The notes under the pieces are model-generated. The model was not told the origin of the DNA and ran no database searches. It saw only the letters and a list, made by a program, of their open reading frames with translations. Source: Nitrospira sp. (lineage in GTDB: Bacteria > Nitrospirota > Nitrospiria > Nitrospirales > Nitrospiraceae). From it: a DNA stretch of 64,000 nt. The DNA lies in contig JADJXO010000001.1 of the NCBI GenBank assembly GCA_016715825.1, forward strand, positions 1,193,280 to 1,257,279. Reading direction: 5' to 3'. The translations under genes were made by a program, and so were the position numbers. Shown here in pieces: positions 7,476 to 16,272 of the stretch (position 1 is its first letter; each line of letters begins with the position of its first letter).

Positions 7476-9476
7476 CTACTGCACCGGACCTGGATCTTTC
7501 TGCTTCGAAGTCAGCTGCTTTTTCCAGTAATTGCAGTCTTTGCCTTTACAGTTCTTGACCCATTGCTGGACCCAACCGTTGTAGACATTTGGAACAGCCA
7601 GGACGCCCTGACCACCCATGCCGGGGTTACCAATCACCGTATCGTCCTGTACGGCCGACGCCGTCCCAGCCAGCAGCACACGTCCGACAATGGCGGCATT
7701 GCTCGGATCGCCATCCATATCGGGATCAGGGTCCACCACGAGCATCACGTTGCTGAACTTGTTCGCGATATAGGCATAGTAGCCGCCCCCTACCTTTGCG
7801 CCGTACTGCACGCCATGGCAACCTGGGTCACAAGGCAACATCGCCACAACCTTGTCCGTTTTGGTATCAACGATCGTAATGGTAGCGGTCAACGTATTAG
7901 CCGTGACCATGTTGGTTCCATCCGGACTCACCGGCGTCTGAATGGGTAGCGCCCCGACAAAATTTTGAATTTCACCTGTGATCGGATTGTAGCTATTGCT
8001 CCCCCCATCTGGGATATCATTTAATAAATTGATGGTTTTAATTACCGTATTCGAATTCATATCAATGACAGTGATCGTGCTATCAAGAAAATTGGTCACG
8101 TAATACTTGCTCGAATCCGGCATCATGCCCGTGGCGATCGGGACAGCGCCCGTATTATTCGTTGCCTGGATGGCACCGGCCGGAAAGTTATACAGTGTCG
8201 AGGTATTGATATTTTCATTGGGCGTCACCATTTTATCCCCGGTCGAACTCATCCAATGACCATGAGGATGGGTGGCGTTAATAATGTCGGAGTTATCTAC
8301 TGGTGCATGTGTCATCGGGATATCACGAAGAAATTGGTTTGGACCTGCGCCATTTCCACCCGCAAAGGCGTTAAATTCTCGTACGTTATTGCCACCGTTC
8401 TGTGCCACATGCACGTAATCATTATTGGCTCTCGTCATCACATGTGAGGGAGCGGGCCCCGCGTTCAGTTCCCTGATGAACGCACCGGTCTTTCTATCAA
8501 ACACCGCCACTCGCTCGTCAAACCATTGGGTCTGATAGATCACCTTCTGATCTCGATCCGTCCACATGTTGTGGGGATGATTCATATTGGTCTCTGGGAG
8601 TGCAATCTTCCTCGTCAACGCCCACGTCTTTCCGTCAATGACCGTTGCTGCTCCCGGCTTGGATTTGCCTGCCGTCAATTCAAACTGCGTATCGATCCAG
8701 ATTTCACCCACTCCTGCAGTTGTCGGGTTAAATAATTTATTTGCGTCATCCGTGAGATCAACGGTCCCAATCGAAAGCACCGCGGAAAGATCAGAAACCG
8801 GGATCGCGTTTCCATCAACATCGTGCACAATCACCGGGACAGCCGGAAAAGCTGGTGTCCACGTGGTCTTCGTGTAATCTTTCCAATTCCCCGGATCCGT
8901 GATGATGAAGAAGGTGCGCAAGAGGCGGATCGCTAAGTCGCTGAATGTCGGAACCGTAATATTGTTAACCAGTGTAATCGTTTTGCCGAGATCCAATTCC
9001 GGCGTAGCGGGATCATCCACGATGACACCCGCGAACATATAGACGTGGATGTCACAGATGAAGACGTACAAACCTGGCTCCGTCAACTTCACAGTGGCCA
9101 CCCCCCCCGGTGCCGGGTTGAGAAAATCGATGGCCGCCTTGAATGGCATATTTGAGGCACCCGTGGGCCAAATCAAGCTCAGCACCGTATGGATCGTGCT
9201 GGCTTCTGCGCTAAACGTGGGAAACCCCACCGTTTCTCCGGGGCGAATGACGGCGAGGGACCTCTGCTGAGCCCCTCCAATGGATGCAGGCACACACCCG
9301 ATTCCAGATGCCGAATTGCCTGTATTCGAACAGGTAAAAAAGTTTCCCGGCCTGTCTCCAGCCTCGAATGAGACGACAGGCTCATCGGGAGCAGGAGCCT
9401 GAGCGTGGGCCATGCCAGCCATGCCCCACGCCACCAGCATACCGAGTGCAGCCAATAAAAGATGTCGTGTTTTCAT
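7476..9476 (-). CDS. Secreted cupredoxin plus YVTN beta-propeller protein
   Basis: 666 residues. A clear signal peptide (MKTRHLLLAALGMLVAWGMA, cut after AHA) leads into a cupredoxin-like domain (about 30-165). The stretch STIHTVLSL and later GLYVFICDIHVYMFAG give His, Cys-x2-His and Met, the ligand set of a type 1 copper site. From about 290 on, repeated segments such as KYYVTNFLDSTITVIDM and YYAYIANKFSNVMLVVD are YVTN-type propeller blades. Function is inferred to be periplasmic electron transfer or copper handling. AAGGAAGA precedes the ATG. It starts 58 bp after the multicopper oxidase and is probably in the same transcript. Confidence 0.85.
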   Translation of the reverse strand: MKTRHLLLAALGMLVAWGMAGMAHAQAPAPDEPVVSFEAGDRPGNFFTCSNTGNSASGIGCVPASIGGAQQRSLAVIRPGETVGFPTFSAEASTIHTVLSLIWPTGASNMPFKAAIDFLNPAPGGVATVKLTEPGLYVFICDIHVYMFAGVIVDDPATPELDLGKTITLVNNITVPTFSDLAIRLLRTFFIITDPGNWKDYTKTTWTPAFPAVPVIVHDVDGNAIPVSDLSAVLSIGTVDLTDDANKLFNPTTAGVGEIWIDTQFELTAGKSKPGAATVIDGKTWALTRKIALPETNMNHPHNMWTDRDQKVIYQTQWFDERVAVFDRKTGAFIRELNAGPAPSHVMTRANNDYVHVAQNGGNNVREFNAFAGGNGAGPNQFLRDIPMTHAPVDNSDIINATHPHGHWMSSTGDKMVTPNENINTSTLYNFPAGAIQATNNTGAVPIATGMMPDSSKYYVTNFLDSTITVIDMNSNTVIKTINLLNDIPDGGSNSYNPITGEIQNFVGALPIQTPVSPDGTNMVTANTLTATITIVDTKTDKVVAMLPCDPGCHGVQYGAKVGGGYYAYIANKFSNVMLVVDPDPDMDGDPSNAAIVGRVLLAGTASAVQDDTVIGNPGMGGQGVLAVPNVYNGWVQQWVKNCKGKDCNYWKKQLTSKQKDPGPVQ

Positions 9477-9534
9477 AGTGTCTTCCTTTAGGGTTTCAAG
9501 CGTTTCATCTGTGTTGACACTTGGTGTTTTCGTT

Positions 9535-11537
9535 TCAGTGGACGTGAAGCTCCGACATCATCCCGAACGTGGCATGAGGAAGGATGTGACAATGGAACAG
9601 CCACCGCCCTAGTCCTCCCCCCTTCGACTTTTTTGCAGTCGGCCGATCGTCCAAGGAAACCCGAAACGTGAAGGTATAATTCGCAGGTACGTCCATGATG
9701 TCCCGAAACTCATGATACGGGAATTCATAGATCGGTCCGGTGGTGCCAGCGTGTGGAGCCAGTTTCGTGGGCTGAAACGAAAACCCATGCAAATGAAACG
9801 GATGGTGCGCCCCCGTCGTATTGGTCACCGTGAGTTCCAATGTATTCTCAAGGGTTGCATGACGGGCTGAGGCTAGGAAAAAAGGATAGCCACCGCTGGC
9901 CAGACCATCTTTACCGAGACCCGTGAAGTCTCTCGGCATCGGGACCCCGTCAATCGACGCCTGAAACGCGCCGCTGTTGGCCCAGAAGGTCAGCTGGATG
10001 TCTTTATTCGTCGATCCATCTTCACCCTTGGAAGGGGCAAGAAGATTATCTGGTGCTGCACCGAGCACCTTGACCGAGGCTCCCACCTTTGTAAGTAGAG
10101 GATCCCCCGCCTGTTTTACCAACGACGGAGATGTGACCGGGCTACCACTAACTTTCAGGTGCATCACCGGCACTGTCGGGGTCCAGGAGTAGGTGGCTTC
10201 CACCCGCTCGAAATCCTCTGTCCAGAGGGTCAGAGCGCCTGTGGCGTTCTCCGGAATCGCCGCTACCACATCCGCACGACCGGCAGGCGGAACCAAAATC
10301 TCGCCCTGCCCATATTTAAAATCAAACTCGCCGACGATGCCCCCTCTAGTACCGCATGATCGAGCAATCCTCCTTCTCCACCGATTCGAAGCAGGTTGAC
10401 TTGTGCCCCACTACTGGTGGTCAACCGAAGGCGCATGTAACGGACCGGCGAGGGATTCACGATCTGCAATCGCAGTCCCTGACCTGCCTGGACCTCAAGT
10501 GCATTTGCCAACACACTCGATGAAGGATCCGCTGGGGCACTAGGAGTCCCTCCCCTTGCATCAACCTGTACGCCGTTGGTCAAGACCGTAAACCCTTCAC
10601 TCATACGACCAGTCAAGCTGGGAGCTTGAATGTTCGGAACGTCTCCGGCCTGGTAGAGACTCGGTGTATACACTCCATTGGCATCCCGCGGCTCCACTTC
10701 ACACAGGATGAGCGGAGACTGATTCAAATCATCATTTGAGTAGTTGATCTCCCATGCCTCAACGCCACTCACGTGCGGCAGATCACCAGCAAATGTAGCC
10801 GGGTTGGTCCCCGTTCCCGGAGCATTGCAGACCGTGATATCGCTGAGCACCAGCGTCTTGGTTTGTTCTGCCGACGGGATCACACCATGATTCCGGAGTT
10901 GTGCTTCATGTCCCTGATTATCTTCAACAATGATCGACCCGTAGAGTCCTTTGGCCACTTGATTGGTCGAAGAGTGATGATGTGGGTGGTACCAGAAGAT
11001 CCCCGGCCGGCTGACGATGAAATCGTAGACGAACTTCCCCCCTTTGGGGTCCACTGCAGGCTGAGTCACTTCCGTGCCGTCACTGGCATTGTTCAACTCG
11101 ATGCCATGCCAGTGAATACCCGACACATTTGCCTCTGGATCCAAACCTGACTTCTCGAGGTTATTCACAAAATGGACGATGACCCGGTCTCCCACCTTAA
11201 GCCGAAACTCCGGACCAGGGATGCCAGGCTGCGTGCAGTCACTCAGCTGCTTGTCTGAGCAGCTCTTAAACGCCATCCCGTTCGCCGTCACATCCGGACT
11301 GCCAGGCGAAGCAATATTGACGGTCGCCTCGTCTGCCACAATCCATGTCTCGACGATGGTTGGATCATTATTCGCGTCTTTAACCTGTGGAACCTCATAC
11401 GGCCCAACTCCAGTTGTGGCCAGTGCCGATTCTTTACCGGACACGAACAACATGACCGCCAAGATGGCCACGAGACATGCCTTCCACGTACTTACGTTTT
11501 CGACGTTCGCCGAATGACCTGGTAACCCTTGAGTCAT
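9535..11537 (-). CDS. Three-domain multicopper oxidase, one frameshift
   Basis: The N-terminal part (11537 to about 10340) starts with a signal peptide and carries HWHG and WYHPHHHS. The C-terminal part (about 10335-9535) carries HHPFHLHGFSF and LFHCHILPHATFGMM. Together these are the four copper motifs of laccase-like oxidases with a type 1 and a trinuclear site. The two parts join if the G-run at 10335-10345 had one more base: the text then reads on into GIVGEFDFKYGQGEILVPPA. The break is therefore probably a homopolymer error or a recent mutation. Substrate is unknown. AGGGAGATGTACT precedes the ATG. A sigma-54 promoter and a tandem dyad lie upstream. Confidence 0.88.
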
Positions 11538-11641
11538 AGTACATCTCCCTGGTTATAACCAATACGATCTGCTCAGCTGTTTGAAACGACCCCTTCCGCT
11601 CTACTACTACCCACTCACCGCGTCGCCCCAAACCGTGAACC

Positions 11642-11655
11642 ACCACAATTGTGGT
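11642..11655. promoter_or_regulatory. 14-bp perfect palindrome upstream of the multicopper oxidase
   Basis: ACCACAATTGTGGT is fully self-complementary and lies about 105 bp before the oxidase start, just downstream of the predicted sigma-54 start site. It could be an operator for a dimeric repressor or activator. A second short dyad, GTACCATCAAGTGGTAC, lies at 11748-11764 over the promoter. Confidence 0.4.
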
Positions 11656-11735
11656 TTCAAAATATCCAACTTGGACTGGATGCACCTCACCCGCTACAAA
11701 GAACCGCCGGTCAAACCAGCTGTTTAGTGGGGTTA

Positions 11736-11752
11736 GAGCAAATTGTGTACCA
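11736..11752 (-). promoter_or_regulatory. Sigma-54 promoter of the multicopper oxidase
   Basis: On the minus strand TGGTACACAATTTGCTC fits the -24/-12 consensus TGGCACGnnnnTTGCW closely. GG and GC are exactly 10 bases apart. The predicted start is near 11726, about 190 bp before the oxidase ATG. The tandem dyad at 11926-11958 lies 174 bp upstream, the usual place for an NtrC-type enhancer. Confidence 0.7.
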
Positions 11753-11925
11753 TCAAGTGGTACCTGCGAGAACAAACGACCGTTCGATCAAGGGCAATGC
11801 TTCATGGGTCGTGGAAAAAGGACGATACGCACACCCAGTGCAGTATTCGTAGGCCAGAGAGGTCTCGATGTGTCGCCGATCGGGCAAGCGGGTGGGATGA
11901 TTCGTACTGTGCTTCAGAGATACAC

Positions 11926-11958
11926 GTATCTAATTCGATTCTGTATCCGATCAGATTC
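11926..11958. promoter_or_regulatory. Tandem dyad site A, candidate enhancer for the multicopper oxidase
   Basis: Two 16-bp units, GTATCTAATTCGATTC (11926) and GTATCCGATCAGATTC (11943), stand 17 bp apart. Each is an imperfect dyad around GWATCnAATTnGATWC. Nearly the same pair occurs at 12891, 19770 and 22159. It sits in the 464-bp gap upstream of the multicopper oxidase, 389 bp from the start codon. The rest of the gap holds only the promoter and palindromes listed separately. Confidence 0.7.
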
Positions 11959-12001
11959 AGCTCGAAGAAATGGAGGCTCTCACGCATGAGCGAGTGATCG
12001 T

Positions 12002-12670
12002 TCACAAGACTCGCTGTTCCCACCGCGTGAAATAACTCGCCGCGGCCGATCTCCTCGAGATCCCCAACTGTTTGTAGATTTTCAGCAGTCTCGCCCGGAA
12101 TACTCCAGGCGAGACGTTCAGATGGCGCGCAATCTCTGTGTTGGTTCTTCCCGCCGCAATGAGCGACAACACACGCAGGTCCGATGCTGAGCACCCGCTG
12201 GATCGCGTCCGCTGCTTTAGGCCACTCCGCTCACGAACCCATTTCAGGATCTCTTGTGTCAATTGTTGGTCCACGACGGCTTGCCCGGCAGCAACGACCT
12301 CGATCGCCTTCGCCACGGCCTCACCCGATGCCTGCTTCAGCAGGTAGCCCTGCGCACCGGCAAGAATGGCAGACTTGAGAAGTCGTTTATCGTCGCTGGC
12401 GGTGAAAAACAGGACCGCGATCTTCGGGTAGCACGTGCGAATAGTCCGACAGAGATGAATCCCATAGGAATCTCCTGCTTGAATATCCAAGACCACGACA
12501 TCGGGACGACAGGTTTGTAACAACATTCTGGCTTCAGCGTGAGTCCGTGCGGTGCCCACCACAACCGTGCGGTGGTTCTTAGTAAGGACTGTCTTCAGCC
12601 GTTGAAGGACATCATCAGACCGGTCGACCAGCATTACGCGAACTTGTCGCCGAGAATCTGCTGGAGACAC
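12002..12670 (-). CDS. NarL/LuxR-family response regulator
   Basis: 222 residues. The receiver domain has VMLVDRSDD at the start and the phospho-Asp in DVVVLDIQAG, with the later Lys in GYLLKQAS. The C-terminal LuxR-type helix-turn-helix reads LSLIAAGRTNTEIARHLNVS. No kinase is directly adjacent. The gene is transcribed away from the TonB receptor, and the gap between them holds tandem dyad B. It may add a second layer of control to the copper and nitrogen genes around it. Confidence 0.9.
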   Translation of the reverse strand: MSPADSRRQVRVMLVDRSDDVLQRLKTVLTKNHRTVVVGTARTHAEARMLLQTCRPDVVVLDIQAGDSYGIHLCRTIRTCYPKIAVLFFTASDDKRLLKSAILAGAQGYLLKQASGEAVAKAIEVVAAGQAVVDQQLTQEILKWVRERSGLKQRTRSSGCSASDLRVLSLIAAGRTNTEIARHLNVSPGVFRARLLKIYKQLGISRRSAAASYFTRWEQRVL

Positions 12671-12890
12671 TGTGCGCCCCCCACAGGAGGAAACGGTCCG
12701 GAGTCAGTGATGAAGATTGTAGACCATGCGAATCCCATTCCCCCACTCTGATTGGCATCATGGTAGCCTCAGCATCTGAAAGTTCACAGGTACGGCCTCG
12801 GTAAGTAAGCGACAAGGCAGGAAATGTCCATCCGGGTCTCATTGTGTGGATCGGATCTCTTCGTCGGGGTGATGTCATCAGATCGATGAT

Positions 12891-12923
12891 GTATCTAATT
12901 CGATTCTGTATCTAATTCGATTC
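12891..12923. promoter_or_regulatory. Tandem dyad site B, the most perfect copy
   Basis: GTATCTAATTCGATTC occurs twice without a mismatch, at 12891 and 12908, a step of 17 bp. It lies between the divergent NarL-type regulator (start 12670) and the TonB receptor. Weak sigma-54-like pairs (GG and GC 10 bases apart) occur 150 bp away on both sides, at 12728-12741 (minus) and 13073-13086 (plus), but neither is convincing. Otherwise this 434-bp gap is empty. Confidence 0.7.
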
Positions 12924-13104
12924 ACCTCATGAAGGTGGCACAACATGTTGATTCCTAAGTGTTGATACCGAATTCGGCTTCGCGTACATTTCCGGCTTCA
13001 CGTCGTCCATGCAGCCAATTTTGCAGATAGATCACCTCGGCAGAAGCACACACCCCACGCCGTACAAGCCGAGGCATTCAAACTGCTTGGCCTTAAAATG
13101 CGGC

Positions 13105-15120
13105 ATGGCCGCCGTCCTCGCCACTTGCTGGGTAAGCCACGTTTCATATACTTGGGCTGATCCTTCACTCCCCCTCCTCCGCACATCTTCGTCGACAGAT
13201 CAGCAGCTCCAGGAGGAAACGCTCTACTTAAAAGAGGAAACCGTCAGCATCGCGAGCCGGTACGAACAGCCGATTTCCCACGCCCCATCCGACGTGTACG
13301 TGATCACCGACGAAGATATTCGTAACTCAGGAGCCACCGACATTCCAACACTCCTCCGCCGAGTCCCGGGCATGGAAGTCATGCAAACCAGCGCTGTCGA
13401 TTTCAATGTCAGTGTGCGTGGTAATAATCAGTTACTCGCCAATAAAGTCCTTGTTCTTATCGACGGCCGATCCATCTCTACATTGACCAAGCCGGAATCG
13501 TCTTATGGAAGCTCCTCCCAATAGCACTGCCTGAAATCAAACGGATCGAGGTCCTCAAGGGCCCAGCATCGGCTGTCTACGGATTTAATGCCTTTGACGG
13601 AGTGGTGAATATCATCACGAAATCTCCAGAAGAGATGCGCGGGACCACTTTGCAGGTTGCGGGAGGCCAAATTGGCACCTTGCTCACAAGTGCGATCCAA
13701 GCTGGAACCGTGGGCAACTGGGGCTATCGCGTGTCGGGCGGGCATGAGCAGTCTCAGCGCTGGCCTGACAGAGGTGCAGCTGCCCTCAATAATCAACGGA
13801 TCGGTGGCATGACGGAGTATCGCCTTTCAAACAGTGGAAAGATACGGGCCGAGGCAGGCATCGGTCGATCTAATCCCTACAACGGGTTCACAGCAGATGC
13901 TGCTACTGTCGATTCTCATCACTCCCAGGCCCATGCTCTGCTCAGCTACGAACAGAACGGCCTGCTTGTCCGTGGCTGGTGGAATGGTCTCTTTGCCGAG
14001 AGCACCCCAAGCGTAATTCCTCCCTTGACTCCCCTCGTTGCCTTGACCGACCGATCCGGGAAGAGAGATCTCGAGTTATCATTCAATACCTATGATTTCG
14101 AATCGCGTTACCAATTCCGGCCATCTAAAAAGCTGAAGTTCAACCTCGGCACCAACTTTCGCCATATTATTGCTTCATCGAACATCTTCAGTACCGGACG
14201 GCCGAGAATCGGTTAGGCCTTTATGCCCAAGGGGACTGGTTGGTGCTCCCTTCTCTGGAAGTAAGCGCTGGTCTCCGCTACGATCTCGATACCCTCATCA
14301 ACCCCACCCTGTCGCCTCGTGGTGCGCTGGTGTACCACCTGAATTCGAACCATGCGCTCGGCCTATCTGGCTCGGTCGCCTATCGCCCTCCGACAACCAT
14401 CGAGGTTGGCCCAACGTCTTAATCCTTTAACCCTTCCGGGATCACCCCCACCAGCGACCGCAGTTTTAGGATCAACCGACGTGAAGCCTGAACAGATCGT
14501 CCCTTATGAATTGGCTATCAAGGCTGGTGGTGGACCACAGGCTACGAACGAGGGTGACCGGATTTTTCAACCAGATTTCTGACCAAATCATATTTCGCAA
14601 TCCAACGAGCAATCCATTAAGCCCAGCGACCCCCATTAATGGAAACTCAGCCGATATTTATGGAGGAGAAGTCGGCGTAGAAGCCTTAATAACGTCTTGG
14701 CTCTCGGGGTTTGCCAATTACGCATATCAAGAGGTTGGAAAATCCTCCGGTAGATCTAGCGAGCGAGGATTTTCTCACCACAAGGTGAATGCTGGACTCC
14801 GAATGACCTGGCATCCATTGAGGGGTGAGGTGCTCTACCATCATGTGGGCGCCGCATCCTATCCCTTATCGGAACTGTTCACGAATCTGGCACCCTTCTT
14901 CCCCGTCGGCACCATAGTTCCCCAAGAACGTGTCTCCAGTTACAACCTCCTCAATCTCCGGCTGGGCTATGTCATCTGGCGACAACAGACAGGTGACAAT
15001 GTGAGGGAAGCTGAACTCGCGATTTCCGTCTTCAACGCTCTGAACGATACCCATCGCGAACATCCACTCGGCGACTTGCTTGGAACCAGGGTGATGGGAT
15101 GGTTAACAGTAAAACTCTGA
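13105..15120 (+). pseudogene. TonB-dependent outer-membrane receptor, at least four frameshifts
   Basis: The best start is ATG 13105, which begins a signal peptide (MAAVLATCWVSHVSYTWA). The plug domain is clear: DVYVITDEDIRNSGATDIP, VRGNN, VLIDGRSI, then in another frame EIKRIEVLKGPASAVYGFN and VVNIITK. Barrel segments continue in changing frames, with switches near 13480, 14200, 14415 and 14545, and end in frame at 15120 (RVMGWLTVKL). Family members are about 650-700 residues, so the whole length is present but cannot be read as one protein. Such receptors import chelated metals or cofactors. The genes after it encode a binding protein and a sensor kinase. Confidence 0.85.
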
Positions 15121-15278
15121 TCCATTCTCCTCACGCAACACCTGCGGCCCAATAATTGCTTCTCAATTTCGCCCATGCAGTTGAACCAGCGCGTCATCCT
15201 CTTTCATCATCGCGTCGTTGGCAACGCGTGTAGATGTCAGCTATGATACCTAATTAGTCGATTGAATTTGGATCTCTC

Positions 15279-16241
15279 ATGTTGCTCCTATCAGCTCTCT
15301 TGACGCTCCTCTCCTTCACAACCCTCCGGGACAGGGTTGAGGCGGCAGAAATTGCCATCGTCAAATCCGCGGATCTGCCGTCTTACGACCAAGCCATTAT
15401 GGGATTCAAGGCAGGCCTTCCATCGCTGGTGAAGGTAAAAGAGTACAGCCTGAACGGTCACCTCACACGAGGCAGGGAAATCGGCAGAGGGTTGCGCGCC
15501 TCACCACCCGATCTGATCTTCGCGGTCGGACTCAAGGCAGCGATGTCCACCAAGCTGGAAATCTTCGATACACCCGTGGTGTTCTGTATGGTACTAAATC
15601 CTGAAACCTATGATCTTCCCGCATCCAACATGACTGGGATTGCCGTTCGGACCACACCGGAAGTGCAACTAGCAGCGCTCCACTCCCTCATGCCCAATCG
15701 AAAACGAATCGGAGTGCTGTACGGTGAGGACCAAACAGGGGCCGCTGTTCGGAAGGCAATCCAAGTGGCTCGTCAGCAGGGCTTGGAGCTTGTCCCGGTT
15801 GCGGTCCGACGCCAGGAAGACGTTGCTCATGCCCTCCGTGGGTTGCTTCCGAAGATCGACGCCTTGTGGCTGATTCAAGACCAGCTTGTCGTGTCTGAAT
15901 CGGTCATCCCTCTCTTTTTAGAATCAAGTCTGACGGCCAAGGTACCGATCTTTACCTTCTCCTCCACGTTAGTCCAGCAAGGAGCCGTCGGAGCGCTTGT
16001 CTTGGATCCCTGGGCCGTGGGCCAGCAGGCGGCACGGCTGTCACTGAAGCGCCTCGGAGACGCCGGTGCTTTTGCAGGCACAATGGAAGCTCCTGAGCAC
16101 TCTCAATGGGCAGTGAACCTAAAATCCGCATCCTACTTCGACATATCGCTCAATCCCGAGCTGATCCGGTTGGCCAACCATCTCTTTAGCGGATCGGGGC
16201 CGATCGCTCACAATCGCGATGCCTCGGATCTCACCCCTTAG
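15279..16241 (+). CDS. ABC-type substrate-binding protein (ABC_sub_bind family)
   Basis: 320 residues with an N-terminal signal sequence (MLLLSALLTLLSFTTL, cut near VEAA). The fold markers of the ABC_sub_bind family are visible: DLIFAVGLKAA, TPVVFCMVLNP, KRIGVLYGEDQ and IDALWLIQDQLV. No permease or ATPase gene is nearby. The sensor kinase follows after 31 bp, so the protein more likely presents a ligand to that kinase than feeds a transporter. A degenerate TAATTAGTCGATTG motif lies just upstream (15251-15264). Confidence 0.82.
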   Translation: MLLLSALLTLLSFTTLRDRVEAAEIAIVKSADLPSYDQAIMGFKAGLPSLVKVKEYSLNGHLTRGREIGRGLRASPPDLIFAVGLKAAMSTKLEIFDTPVVFCMVLNPETYDLPASNMTGIAVRTTPEVQLAALHSLMPNRKRIGVLYGEDQTGAAVRKAIQVARQQGLELVPVAVRRQEDVAHALRGLLPKIDALWLIQDQLVVSESVIPLFLESSLTAKVPIFTFSSTLVQQGAVGALVLDPWAVGQQAARLSLKRLGDAGAFAGTMEAPEHSQWAVNLKSASYFDISLNPELIRLANHLFSGSGPIAHNRDASDLTP

Positions 16242-16272
16242 CCATGCAGCCAAGAGGAGTGGGCGACCGCAC

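Noticed and set aside
15244..15276. Fifth copy of the tandem dyad before the ABC-type binding protein
   Set aside because: TAATTAGTCGATTG resembles part of the motif, but the units do not align with the 16-bp dyad and the spacing is wrong.
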